A DNA stretch of 64,000 nt from an uncultured Methanoregula sp. (GCF_963667735.1 NZ_OY763919.1:1985539-2049538), one strand, 5' to 3'; counted from the first letter of the stretch, positions 18,751-27,260 are shown. The notes: generated by a model not told the origin, from the letters alone. Translations and numbers: made by a program.

Positions 18751-19055
18751 ACCCCCCACCCCCTTCGATCCGGCTGAGGGGGGGTGACCCTGTTTGAAAA
18801 ATCATTGGCCCGGGGGTGGGGGGTAGCCCCCCCTCCGCAAATGTGAGTAAGGGGCTGGTTTTTCCCTGCGAGTGACCGGTGCCTTGCGGGAAATTATCGC
18901 CGGCAGCCGCGTGGGGAACGGGCTTATCAGAAATGAGTTGGTTTGGGGATTTTCCCCAATGCCGGGGGGGTATACCCCCCACCCGCTTTGATCAGACTGA
19001 GGGGGGGTGACCCCGTTTCAAAAATTAGGGGTGAGGGGGGGAGGGGGGTACCCCC
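18751..19055. repeat. Interspersed direct repeat A, copy 1
   Basis: About 300 bp of C- and G-run sequence nearly identical to 23981-24276, 5.2 kb away in the same orientation. Within it two related half-units recur, one around CGATCCGGCTGAGGGGGG and one around TTTGATCAGACTGAGGGGGG, each followed by TGACCC(T/C)GTTT(G/C)AAAAAT. A partial third copy lies at 28979-29047. Confidence 0.85.
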
Positions 19056-19064
19056 ACCATGACT

Positions 19065-19324
19065 TCATCTCCCCCATGCCCAAATACGCTCTATACGGGC
19101 TCCGTTTCCCCTCCAACGATTTCCGGCCCCCCGTGGTGGACAGCAAATCGGGCCCGGATTTGTTTCGTGTGGAGAATTCGCAAGGATATTGCCCGGATTG
19201 CCAGAAATCGGCTGAAATGCACCTCGTACAATGGCCCTTAATGGTGGTCCGGCAGGGGGTTTTCCGGGAACTGGGGTTGGCCAATCCGGGAGGAGAAACG
19301 CGAACAGACCGCGAATATGAAGGT
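19065..19324. repeat. Interspersed direct repeat B, copy 1
   Basis: 260 bp, about 95% identical and without gaps to 25291-25550. Begins TCATCTCCCCCATGCC and ends GAATATGAAGGT. Open on the plus strand throughout, with a CPDC motif in the translation (MPKYALYGLRFPS onward). Confidence 0.85.
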
Positions 19325-20097
19325 CGATTTTTCCGGGACCGGGGGTGGATTCCTGCTGGTTCTCCCTCGATAAAAACCGGGCCCGTATCGTGCCCGTTTG
19401 TACCACTTTTGCCTCACCCCTCTTTTTTGCAGAGGCAATAATTCCGGAAAACGCGGTAATTCTCCCGGAACAATTCATGGTTTTCAGGCGGGAATTAGTG
19501 AGGCAATATGTAGCAACGTTACAGCGGGCGGTGGGAGGGAGAGTTGTGCCCTTGTGACGTGTGGGAATTTGTAGGATCCAGGATCAGGCGCCCCAAAACC
19601 ACCTTCCCACTCCATCCCCGATGCTCTTATCCAGAGAAAAAGAGAGATCGGCCCTCCATACTCTCCTCTATTGTCCTGGTTACTGTCATGGCCATGCCGC
19701 GACGTGAAAACGGGACCAATTCGGTGAAACTGTCATGGTAACTATCCAGCCAAAACGGTCCAGTCCGGGATCTGGAACGGAGGAATACGGGGCTGTAGCG
19801 GGGCCGGATGGGTGATGGCGGCTCCCCGATTCGAAAACCTGCACATATCTGCTACCCCAGAACTTTGAGATCCGCTGCTGGAAAGGATCTAAAAGGACAC
19901 GTACGGAGCCCTTACTCCCCAGATTTTTTTCAGACGGAGTTCGTTTTGCACTTTACCGGAAATCGAGGACACATGAAATCGCGAATTCGACATGTGAGTT
20001 TATCCGGTAGGGGCGAACGGACACGGAAATGGATTCGAATTTGATTTAGGTTCAATTCTCTAAGGCTCGAATTTCTTCACTCATTGTTAGATATTCT

Positions 20098-21714
20098 CTA
20101 ACTCTGATTGGATGATTCAGCCGGATAAATTATTTTATTCTTAAATACTTCATTGATTTCAAATTTATCGTTGAAATAGACTATTGGAGATATGTTTGAA
20201 TAACTATCGAAAACCTTCTCCAAGATCGAATCCTTTTCAGTATTTTTATTTTTTATAATAATAATTGGAACTGATGACAATTGAGGCAAGAACATACTTA
20301 ATGCTGGACCCACACCTTTTACATCAGAAATATCAGCGATTATAAATTGTGATAATTGAGCCAGGACACGTAATGTTGGAAAAAATTCTTTTTTTAGTGG
20401 TTTATCAAAATCTAAAAGAACTGGAACTTTGTTAAAATTTTTTAGTTGAGTAAAAATTACATCGATAATATCAGAGTTGTTATTGGAATAATGCCCCATA
20501 ATCAACACAATCTTCGATTTTATGCCGCTTAAAATTTTATGAATGTCTTTGTTGTTTATTAAGAAATACATGAATTGAGCAAATTCAAGACTATCTATAG
20601 TGATTTTAGGCTCGTGAGGTTTTGTTATTGTTAAATTTGAAATCTTTTTTGGAGATCCTTTTAAATCCCAAGCGGAAATTCCATATATAGTACAATTTTC
20701 AAATACAGTTTTATTAATGTCCGATTCGACAAAAAGGGAATAAGTAAAGTCAGTTTCATTAAATTTTGTGCCTTGTAATTCTGCCCAACTCATATTTGCT
20801 CGACTCATGTTAGTGTTATATATTATTGCATCCTGTATCTTTGAACTTCTAAGATTAGTCCAAGTAAAGTCGGCATTACTTATATTCGAATTGTTCAAAT
20901 TTGCGTCTCTTAAATGAGCCTTTTTCAAATTTGCCTTATTGAAATTTGACGCGTTAAAATTTACATTTCTTAAATTGGCTTCGTAAAGCGAGGCAGCATT
21001 AAAGTTTATACAGTGACCTTCGCTCTCACTCATATCTACCCAATTTAAGTTTGCATTAGTAAAATTGGCTTCAGAAAGATGTGCAAACTGAATTTTTGCA
21101 CCTTGTAGATTTGCATTCTCAAAATTTGCTCGATATAAGTTTGAATAATCGAGTTGTGAATCGCTGAGATTCGATCCAAAAAGATTCGCATCGACTAATG
21201 CAGCATTTTTAAGATTAACCCTCATTAATTCGGAGTTAGAAAGGTCCGCCCTTTGAAGATTAGTATTTTCTAAATTTAAATCTGAAATGTGTGCATTTTT
21301 TAGTTTAACATTCGATAAATTGGCATTTTTGAAATTAACTCCAAATAAGTATGTATCAATAATTTCACCATTGGATAAATTGACATTTAATAGATTTGAG
21401 GTTGATAACGTTGAATCGATTAATTTTGCATTTTCCAGAGTGGAATTAAAAAGATCGACCCTAGTAAGATTGGAGGATTTAAATTGTGAATTTTTTAGAT
21501 TTGTTTTTGCCAAATTAGATTGCCTAAGATCTACTTCAATAAATGTTATATTTTCGAAATTTGCTCCTTCAAAATTTTCATGGGTGAAATCCAAATCAAT
21601 AAATTCGATTTTATGTGTTGGAAATGTCTGTCTAAGATCATTAAATTTTTGCACATTTTGGATTAAAGTTTCAGCAAATTTTTCATTTGATATTGGGGAT
21701 ATTTGATCACTCAT
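20098..21714 (-). CDS. Pentapeptide-repeat protein with a conserved C-terminal nucleotide-binding-like domain
   Basis: 538 residues. Residues about 40-345 are tandem pentapeptide repeats of the A(N/D)LXX type, for example NLRNVNFNASNFNKANLKKA, which fold as a right-handed quadrilateral beta helix. After a linker, residues about 370-530 form an alpha/beta domain with a strand SKIVLIMG, then VPVLLDFDKP and SQFIIADISD; I recall this domain as recurrently fused to pentapeptide repeats in bacteria, possibly a TIR-like fold, but its activity is unknown to me. ATG 21714 has an AAAGGTG site; a GTG at 21723 is possible. It overlaps the RelA/SpoT-like gene by 8 bases. Strongly AT-rich. Confidence 0.8.
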   Translation of the reverse strand: MSDQISPISNEKFAETLIQNVQKFNDLRQTFPTHKIEFIDLDFTHENFEGANFENITFIEVDLRQSNLAKTNLKNSQFKSSNLTRVDLFNSTLENAKLIDSTLSTSNLLNVNLSNGEIIDTYLFGVNFKNANLSNVKLKNAHISDLNLENTNLQRADLSNSELMRVNLKNAALVDANLFGSNLSDSQLDYSNLYRANFENANLQGAKIQFAHLSEANFTNANLNWVDMSESEGHCINFNAASLYEANLRNVNFNASNFNKANLKKAHLRDANLNNSNISNADFTWTNLRSSKIQDAIIYNTNMSRANMSWAELQGTKFNETDFTYSLFVESDINKTVFENCTIYGISAWDLKGSPKKISNLTITKPHEPKITIDSLEFAQFMYFLINNKDIHKILSGIKSKIVLIMGHYSNNNSDIIDVIFTQLKNFNKVPVLLDFDKPLKKEFFPTLRVLAQLSQFIIADISDVKGVGPALSMFLPQLSSVPIIIIKNKNTEKDSILEKVFDSYSNISPIVYFNDKFEINEVFKNKIIYPAESSNQS

Positions 21715-22588
21715 TAAATTCACCTTTTTTATCCCTTACTTCTATAATAACGCCCTCTATATAATGTAATATATGCCCCAAATAATTCACAGAGAATTCG
21801 GGTGTTCCATATTTCCAATGCCAATCTACAGAAGTACTGTCATCCATTTTTATTCTGTTTTCTTCATAATATTCATGAAGTAATGTGCGAATGATTTCTT
21901 GAATTTGAGTTGTAACTTGAATTTCGATAGTAATTGGCACCTTTATTGTTCCTTGAAGTGGATGTTTTATTTCGATATTCTGTTCAATATTTATGTGCGC
22001 CGCATAGTAACCTTCAGTTCTAGCTTCATAATCACATTTGAATTGACTAATTTCGCCACTATTTTTCTTACTAATTTCTTGAAGAATTGCAATTATTTCC
22101 TCAACACCATCTAAATATTTCACAACAATCATTGTTCGAATAATATCGTGTATTTTTGAATACCAATTATTAGGCAATATAAATCCATCGGGAATTGTTT
22201 CATTGTTTAAAAATTTAGGGTTATTTAGTATGTTTTTCCTAAATGTTTTTAATAAAAAAGAATTGACCGGTTTAATTACTAATACTGGTTTTTCTTTATG
22301 AGCAAATAATTCGTAATTTGTTCTTTTACGGTAATCAGAATTATAATTCTCATAATTATCAATAAACTCTTTCCAAAAAGTCATTTTTTGGAAATCAGAT
22401 AATATTTTTTCTGCAACATTATTGTATTGGTATTCAAAATCTTCTTCAATCGGAAATCCTTGCTGAATTATCCAATTTTTATACCACTCTAGCAATTGTT
22501 CTTCTGTTAAATTTTTTCCATTATTTGGTATTTTTGTTATTTCTAATGCGATTTTATCAAGAATCAAAGTTTTATGATTTGAAGCCAT
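21707..22588 (-). CDS. RelA/SpoT synthetase-domain-like protein
   Basis: 293 residues. The middle carries a pattern of the (p)ppGpp synthetase fold: Asp in KIHDIIRTMIVVKYLDG (metal-binding position), then GYYAAHINIE (GY-x-x-H, substrate stacking Tyr) and the catalytic-type Glu in ITIEIQVTTQIQE. The Arg usual five residues after the Asp is displaced, and the EIQIRT of the family reads EIQVTT, so activity may be altered or directed at another target. A helical N-terminal region of about 110 residues precedes it. ATG 22588 is preferred; an in-frame TTG at 22624 would overlap the upstream gene. Alarmone synthetase genes are rare in archaea, and short ones often act as toxins. Confidence 0.68.
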   Translation of the reverse strand: MASNHKTLILDKIALEITKIPNNGKNLTEEQLLEWYKNWIIQQGFPIEEDFEYQYNNVAEKILSDFQKMTFWKEFIDNYENYNSDYRKRTNYELFAHKEKPVLVIKPVNSFLLKTFRKNILNNPKFLNNETIPDGFILPNNWYSKIHDIIRTMIVVKYLDGVEEIIAILQEISKKNSGEISQFKCDYEARTEGYYAAHINIEQNIEIKHPLQGTIKVPITIEIQVTTQIQEIIRTLLHEYYEENRIKMDDSTSVDWHWKYGTPEFSVNYLGHILHYIEGVIIEVRDKKGEFNE

Positions 22589-22608
22589 GCTATCAAGAAC
22601 TCTATCGC

Positions 22609-22863
22609 TTAAGGTCGCATCCAATGCATATCTTCGACACCAATGAAGGTTCTTGTTGTCTTAACTTCGGAAAGTCCTTGGATATTTTCCATTACAATTT
22701 TATCAATTTCCTCCATTTTCTCTGCTTCAACTTTTGCGATAACATCCGTCTCTCCATAAACCGCACATGCTTCTTTAACAGCATCATAATTTTTTAGTTC
22801 TTCAACAATATTCCCGGATTTTTTTGCAGGGACCGTTATCAGTATGTAGGCAGTTACAACCAT
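22609..22863 (-). CDS. Stand-alone Lrp/AsnC ligand-binding (RAM) domain protein
   Basis: 84 residues from MVVTAYILITV. The sequence follows the beta-alpha-beta-beta-alpha-beta RAM fold of Lrp/AsnC regulators, with EACAVYGETDVIAKVEAEKM in the ligand-binding position, but has no helix-turn-helix. Such single-domain proteins are common in archaea and bind amino acids or modulate full-length Lrp. ATG 22863 is preferred to a GTG at 22872. It sits just upstream of the RelA/SpoT-like gene, 20 bp from its preferred start. Confidence 0.85.
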   Translation of the reverse strand: MVVTAYILITVPAKKSGNIVEELKNYDAVKEACAVYGETDVIAKVEAEKMEEIDKIVMENIQGLSEVKTTRTFIGVEDMHWMRP

Positions 22864-23045
22864 AAATTCCACTATATTTATGTTTCTGCTTCTAATATTT
22901 TAATCTAATTTATTTCGTATAATGCTCACATATGAATATTTAATTAATTAATATCAGGAATGAATTTAATACGCTGTGTTCAAAGTTAAAACAGGGAAAG
23001 TAATGATCCTAACAAAAATTGATAGATGGTCTTTTTCTTGTAGAT

Positions 23046-23597
23046 CTAAAATGTCTTTCTCTGAACCTTGAGCATTTCAAGTGCATCGCGATATCCATTT
23101 TTTGTCGCATTTTCTGTTAGTGAATAAATCAATTGATCAGTCGATTGTCGGTATACTGAGCGGAATGAATCACTTTGACTCTTCCCATCCTCCAGGTTAT
23201 CCATTCGGTCGCAGAGTTTAACCAGAATAGCTTGGTTCGGGGCATGTTTGATCCGATTCAAAGAATCAGTCAGTTTATTCATTTTATCGTGATATTTATT
23301 ATTTTTAGTTAGGGCAGAGACGATAGAAAAAATTTCATCACAATCTTGTTGAGAGAGTCCACTATTTTTCAGTGTATCACGAACAATTTTTTCACCATTC
23401 TGACAATCTTCCATCACATCATGCAGCCAAGCTGATATAATGCCGATATAATTTCCCCCATAAAATTTTACTCGCTTTGCCACTCTTTCAGGATGGACAA
23501 TATATGGTGTCGTACCATTCTTACGAAACTGACCCCTATGAGCATTTATAGCGGCAGATTTGGCAAGACCAATTGCACGTTTTTGGATTGAGTTCAT
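23046..23597 (-). CDS. HD-domain protein of the RelA/SpoT hydrolase (MESH1) type
   Basis: 183 residues from MNSIQKRAIG. Motifs of the (p)ppGpp hydrolase HD domain are present: AHRGQFRKNGTTPYIVHPERVA, the metal-binding HD in WLHDVMED, and VKLCDRMDNLED near residue 130. Small alarmone hydrolases of this size are stand-alone enzymes and, in some bacterial toxin-antitoxin pairs, neutralise toxic alarmone synthetases. It lies 182 bp upstream of the RAM gene on the same strand, with AT-rich DNA between. No clear ribosome site; the preceding mRNA reads GATATCACCCCTT. Confidence 0.85.
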   Translation of the reverse strand: MNSIQKRAIGLAKSAAINAHRGQFRKNGTTPYIVHPERVAKRVKFYGGNYIGIISAWLHDVMEDCQNGEKIVRDTLKNSGLSQQDCDEIFSIVSALTKNNKYHDKMNKLTDSLNRIKHAPNQAILVKLCDRMDNLEDGKSQSDSFRSVYRQSTDQLIYSLTENATKNGYRDALEMLKVQRKTF

Positions 23598-23853
23598 AAG
23601 GGGTGATATCAGGGTTATAGTATTTGGGTTTGACGAAATGATTGGATACTTTGTCTTTGGGCTGGAACCATAAAAATTCCTGATTCCATTCCCTCCATTT
23701 ACTATACCAAGATCCACTCCCTCCATCGCCGCTTTGGTCCGGATGCAAGAGATTTTGGCGGCTTAATATCCCATAATTATGCGCTTAAACCTCCACTATT
23801 GCCCACACATGATTTACTCCAGCCCAGCCATCCTCCCTCTCGGAAAAAAATCC

Positions 23854-23960
23854 TTGCGTCACTTGCGTCACATTGCATGCATTTTCCGGGATCTTTTTTC
23901 TGTACCATTTTCTCGTAAGACTTTCCGGAAAAAGGGTACATATTGACGCAAGTGACGCAA
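23854..23960. repeat. Long inverted repeat around TTGCGTCACTTGCGTCA
   Basis: A perfect 17-bp arm, 23854-23870, is repeated inverted at 23944-23960 (TGACGCAAGTGACGCAA). Each arm itself contains two copies of TTGCGTCA. Inside, TTTTCCGG and CCGGAAAA and TGTACC and GGTACA also pair, so the 107 bp can fold into one long imperfect hairpin. Could be a small non-autonomous element end or a transcript structure at the border of repeat A2. Confidence 0.7.
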
Positions 23961-23980
23961 ATTCCGGGCCGACCCCCCCT

Positions 23981-24276
23981 ACCCCCCACCCCCTTCGATC
24001 CGGCTGAGGGGGGGTGACCCTGTTTGAAAAATCATTGGCCCTGGGGTGGGGGGTAGCCCTCCCTCCGCAAATGTGAGTAGCGTGCCGGTTTTTCCCGCAA
24101 GTGACCGGTGCCTTGCGGGGAATTATAGTCGGCAGTTGCGTGGGGAACGGGCTTATCAGAAATGAGTTGCTTTGGGGATTTTCCCCAATGCCAGGGGGGG
24201 TGGGCCCCCCACCCGCTTTGATCAGACTGAGGGGGGGTGACCCCGTTTCAAAAATTATGGGTGAGGGGGGTAGGGG
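23981..24276. repeat. Interspersed direct repeat A, copy 2
   Basis: Near-identical to 18751-19055 in the same orientation. Together the two copies bracket the AT-rich pentapeptide/RelA-SpoT/HD cassette. Confidence 0.85.
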
Positions 24277-24672
24277 GATACCCCCCTCCGGCCCGATCCC
24301 AAAGCAGGCCTTCTTTTCATTTCCGGTATGGTTGGTCGAGCCTGCCTGGGAAACGCCATCCAAACTCTGCTATACCTGCCTGGTCCTCTCCGCCGTAAAA
24401 AACGGAAAATCAGGGGAAACCTGGCTGCGTTTTCGCGAAATGTGGTTGTTGTTGTGCACCGGAATCTCGTCAGTGGGAGTGGTTTCCGACGGAGATGCCT
24501 GTGGCAGGAGTGTATGTCCCCGGGAGCCCCTCCGGGCAGTGAGCTTGCATCAGGATAGTATGAATTCACGCGGTTAGCGTGATCTTTCTTTCCGGAAGTG
24601 TCCGTTTGGAGAATTGCCGGAAAATGCAAAAAATAATGCACCTGAAACAACGATCTGACAGGTTGTAACCTC
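24277..24672. other. Gene-free stretch after repeat A2
   Basis: No frame has a recognisable product. The base composition is GC-rich to about 24590 and more AT-rich after that. A CCGGGAGCCCCTCCGGG hairpin-like motif lies near 24520. Confidence 0.4.
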
Positions 24673-24873
24673 TTACGCAGATTCAACGAGCACGGACTTT
24701 AACGAAGCGGAAGGAACTTTTTCCGAAACCCGGAGGATCTCGATTCCCACGAGATTGTTGTTCTCGTCATAATCGAGAATGACTCCTGGCTTTACTTCTT
24801 CCGAGTCGCAGATACGGGTATCGGAAAGCCGCATATAGAGTGCGTCAGCTTCTTTATCAACGGTAAGTTTCAT
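24673..24873 (-). CDS. DUF2283 family protein, probable antitoxin partner
   Basis: 66 residues. MKLTVDKEADALYMRLSD at the N-terminus and GVILDYDENNNLVGIEIL in the middle are the hallmark of DUF2283. The family usually lies just downstream of a DUF4258 gene, as here, and the pair behaves like a type II toxin-antitoxin module in genome surveys. ATG overlaps the stop of the upstream gene (ATGA). Confidence 0.88.
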   Translation of the reverse strand: MKLTVDKEADALYMRLSDTRICDSEEVKPGVILDYDENNNLVGIEILRVSEKVPSASLKSVLVESA

Positions 24874-25115
24874 GGCTGAATTCTCCTGTCAAAGAAAACC
24901 GTGATAATGCGATGCGGAGTAACTGACGGGTTAAGGATAACCCTCAGGATCTTTTCCCCGGCATCCGGGATTCTTTTCAGATAGTGTCTCTCTTCTTCCC
25001 CTTTAGATTCAGTGAAATCGGGATTATTCACCGTCATCGTGATCCATTCCTCCTGAATCATTCGTTCCTGCATCATCGTCCTGGCATGGATCGTATATGT
25101 CAGGGGATTGTGCAT
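24870..25115 (-). CDS. DUF4258 family protein, probable toxin partner
   Basis: 81 residues. YTIHARTMMQERMIQEEWI at the start and the C-terminal RIITVFFDRR are typical of DUF4258, a BECR-fold RNase-like family by comparative work. Coupled by a four-base overlap to the DUF2283 gene. The toxin role is inferred from this pairing. Confidence 0.85.
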   Translation of the reverse strand: MHNPLTYTIHARTMMQERMIQEEWITMTVNNPDFTESKGEEERHYLKRIPDAGEKILRVILNPSVTPHRIITVFFDRRIQP

Positions 25116-25290
25116 GACGTACTTTTAGCATACCATAAGATATGTATAACGGTGGCTGCCGGTTTTATCCCTTGGACCCCTCCGGGCAAGAGTTCTAGGG
25201 GTTACCTCCACCTGGCCTGGTGGGATTCCTGTAGTACTCCCGGCGGCTGGCAGTTCCCTCCACACCGATCCCGTCCCCCGTTGTTCTACC

Positions 25291-25550
25291 TCATCTCCCC
25301 CATGCCGAAATACGCCCTATACGGGCTCCGTTTCCCCTCCGGTGATTTCCGACTATTTGTTGTGGACAGCAAATCGGGCCCGGATTTGTTTCGTGTGGAG
25401 AATTCGCAAGGATATTGCCCGGATTGCCAGAAATCGGCTGGAATGCACCTCATACAATGGCCCTTAATGGTGGTCCGGCAGGGGGTCTTTCGGGAACTGG
25501 TGTTGGCCAATCCGGGAGGAGAAACGCGAACAGACCGCGAATATGAAGGT
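25291..25550. repeat. Interspersed direct repeat B, copy 2
   Basis: Gap-free match to 19065-19324. Here it is separated from the A2 copy by about 1 kb, whereas A1 and B1 are adjacent, so the two families move or duplicate independently. The plus-strand frame over it stays open to 25841. Confidence 0.85.
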
Positions 25551-25726
25551 TTTTTTGTCCGGCGGCCCCCCGTCAGGGTCCCCTGCCCCACTCCCCGGAT
25601 TTGCCTCACGGAGCAATCTGACCCAATATTTTTCCCTGGACAACTGCGGATTGCTGCATTGAATATCCAGCCCGGAAAAATTGCAAAAGAATATCAGAAA
25701 ATTATTGTAAAAAAGTGGTCCGGGCC

Positions 25727-25936
25727 TCACGGGGAAGGCACTTTTTTCTTCCTATCCATGATGCTCTTGATAATTTTATCCGGGTCTGTCTCCAGGATTT
25801 TTTTCCGGTCCTTTGTCCAGTCGCCGCTCCCGGTCTCATAGATCTGGAGGAACCGGATTGCATCATCAGGGCCAAGTTTCTCCACCAGTACTTCGAGGCC
25901 TTCCTGCTGGACCTGATGCAATGGTTTGGCACTCAT
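25727..25936 (-). CDS. Small antitoxin-like protein behind a PIN remnant
   Basis: 69 residues from MSAKPLHQVQQEGLEVLVEK. The body (LGPDDAIRFLQIYETGSGDW, then basic helices) is a pattern I recall from short proteins beside toxin genes in archaea and cyanobacteria; no named domain. A very strong AAAGGAGG site seven bases before ATG 25936 fixes the start. The end of the broken PIN gene lies immediately upstream. Confidence 0.65.
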   Translation of the reverse strand: MSAKPLHQVQQEGLEVLVEKLGPDDAIRFLQIYETGSGDWTKDRKKILETDPDKIIKSIMDRKKKVPSP

Positions 25937-25949
25937 CGTGTTTCCTCCT

Positions 25950-26220
25950 TTACCAGATGAACGGGTTCTCAATTTTGTACTTGTATGTCCCGGTGCGACT
26001 TAAAAAATGTTATCAGGCCATCATCCGTTGTGAGGAGCACCGCGCCGGCCCATTCGGCATCTCGGATTTTATCAGGGAGAATTTATCGCATTGCCAGCGT
26101 TCCACGATACCGGGATTTCTTTGGCCACTTCCATGTATCTGCTTTTAAGCGCCTGAACCGTATGGTGGATATAGATCTCAAGCACCTCGCTGCGCTGGAG
26201 GCGCTCTCCTTTTTGCCCCT
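25950..26220 (-). pseudogene. Degenerate PIN-domain (VapC-like) gene
   Basis: Translating the minus strand in pieces gives VLEIYIHHTVQALKSRYMEV, then in another frame DAEWAGAVLLTTDDGLI, which matches the last acidic motif of PIN nucleases, then in a third frame YKIENPFIW followed by stop, the usual PIN C-terminus. At least two frameshifts are needed, one near the T-run at 26006-26011. No PIN N-terminus (first Asp motif) was found. Either a decayed toxin or, less likely, sequence errors. Confidence 0.55.
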
Positions 26221-26222
26221 GA

Positions 26223-26462
26223 AGTGAACAGACCAATTATCTTCTGTTCGATATCGATCTCTCAACATTCAAGCCGGATCTCTATGTTGTCAACGATACC
26301 GCGATGAACATTCCCCGGCTCGGCCTGTCGTATTTCTCCGTCCATGAGCCACATGTGCCGGTTACAACAATCCCGACTACCGGCCTTGACCCGGCTCTTG
26401 GCCTGCTGGGAATTGCAGGAGCGTGCGGTATGGGCCTGCTCATACGGAAACAACATCGATAA
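26223..26462 (+). pseudogene. 3' fragment of a surface protein with C-terminal membrane anchor
   Basis: An open stretch without a start encodes about 79 residues: NYLLFDIDLSTFKPDLYVVN, a Pro/Thr linker (VTTIPTTGLDP), a hydrophobic helix ALGLLGIAGACGMGLLI and a basic tail RKQHR before TAA 26460. This is the anchor architecture of archaeal cell-surface proteins. The 5' part of the gene is absent. Confidence 0.55.
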
Positions 26463-26857
26463 TCCAAAGGGGTTCAGGTTTTCAAAGGCCCGGTGGAATT
26501 GCTCTACCCGGTCGTCCCCTTCTACCCTTCCCTTTTAATTCCCATCCATAAAGCGCCTCAAAGCCCACTTTTCGGAACCCGTAATCCCCATAATTTGACC
26601 CGACGATTTTATCATTCACAAAGGCAATTTAAAAATTTATGACGCAAACGAAGGATAACGTATCAAGGACGGTGTTTCTCCTTGCCTTTTCGGGAGGACT
26701 GGCGAAATACCTCATCTGATGACATTTCCTGAAAATCAGTCACCCTACCCATTGTAATTGCTATTATCTGTGCTATCGTAAGCGGATTTAGGGTATGGTA
26801 TGCAACCAGAGTCTGTGGCATCATCTGATCCTGACGGAATGGGACAATAAAACAGGA
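26463..26857. other. Gene-poor stretch with possible broken small membrane protein
   Basis: ATG 26639, just after an AT-rich TTTAAAAATTTATG, opens 26 codons (MTQTKDNVSRTVFLLAFSGG onward) to a stop; in another frame 26739 onward encodes a hydrophobic segment LPIVIAIICAIVSGF. These could be pieces of one decayed membrane protein. Nothing else seen. Confidence 0.3.
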
Positions 26858-27244
26858 TTAGTGGGTTTCCACAAGGAAGATGTAATACTTCCCGTCATAC
26901 TCCGAAACAAAGTACTTCTTCGGAAAAGCCTGTCGCTCGCCGGTTGTCATACCGCCCATTGACAAGAAACCCCTTGGGGATTTACGTTCCCCGGTCAGCA
27001 CTTCGTTAATCGCAGGATATTGGGAAAGATCGTTGCCGGTAAGATGCGTTGCATTCTCAATGAGCGTTCTGTCGACATATTCCATAATGGAAGAGGTGCC
27101 GCTCCCATCGGGACTGAGCGTGATCGGGTATGCCCGGAGGGTTGACTGCCCCTCGTTCACGCTATGCCAGGAAATGTAGAGATACCCTGAAAGTAAACAT
27201 GCCCCGAGAATAATGAACGCTGTAAGAATTTTTTTGTGTTCCAT
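26858..27244 (-). CDS. Hypothetical membrane-anchored protein downstream of the metalloprotease
   Basis: 128 residues from MEHKKILTAF. One N-terminal transmembrane or signal helix (about 5-25, ILTAFIILGACLLSGYLYI), then an extracellular-type region ending PKKYFVSEYDGKYYIFLVE. I do not recognise a family. It starts 16 bp after the stop of the metalloprotease gene on the same strand, so the two are probably co-transcribed and may act together outside the membrane. Confidence 0.7.
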   Translation of the reverse strand: MEHKKILTAFIILGACLLSGYLYISWHSVNEGQSTLRAYPITLSPDGSGTSSIMEYVDRTLIENATHLTGNDLSQYPAINEVLTGERKSPRGFLSMGGMTTGERQAFPKKYFVSEYDGKYYIFLVETH

Positions 27245-27260
27245 AGATTTTCCCAAAAAA

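Larger units (their letters stand above)
18562..20097. other. Long gene-free region built largely of repeats
   Basis: Contains repeat copies A1 (18751-19055) and B1 (19065-19324). The rest, 19325-20097, has open frames but none with a convincing ribosome site or recognisable product. The first 180 bp are AT-rich and should hold the promoter of the ATPase gene (for example ATACATATC near 18577). Confidence 0.5.

Noticed and set aside
19345..19557. 70-codon plus-strand frame after repeat B1
   Set aside because: No ribosome site, no counterpart after repeat B2, no recognisable protein.
18751..24276. C/G-run repeats considered as a CRISPR array or tandem satellite
   Set aside because: Only two long copies and a partial one, 5 kb apart, with no regular repeat-spacer spacing and no cas genes.
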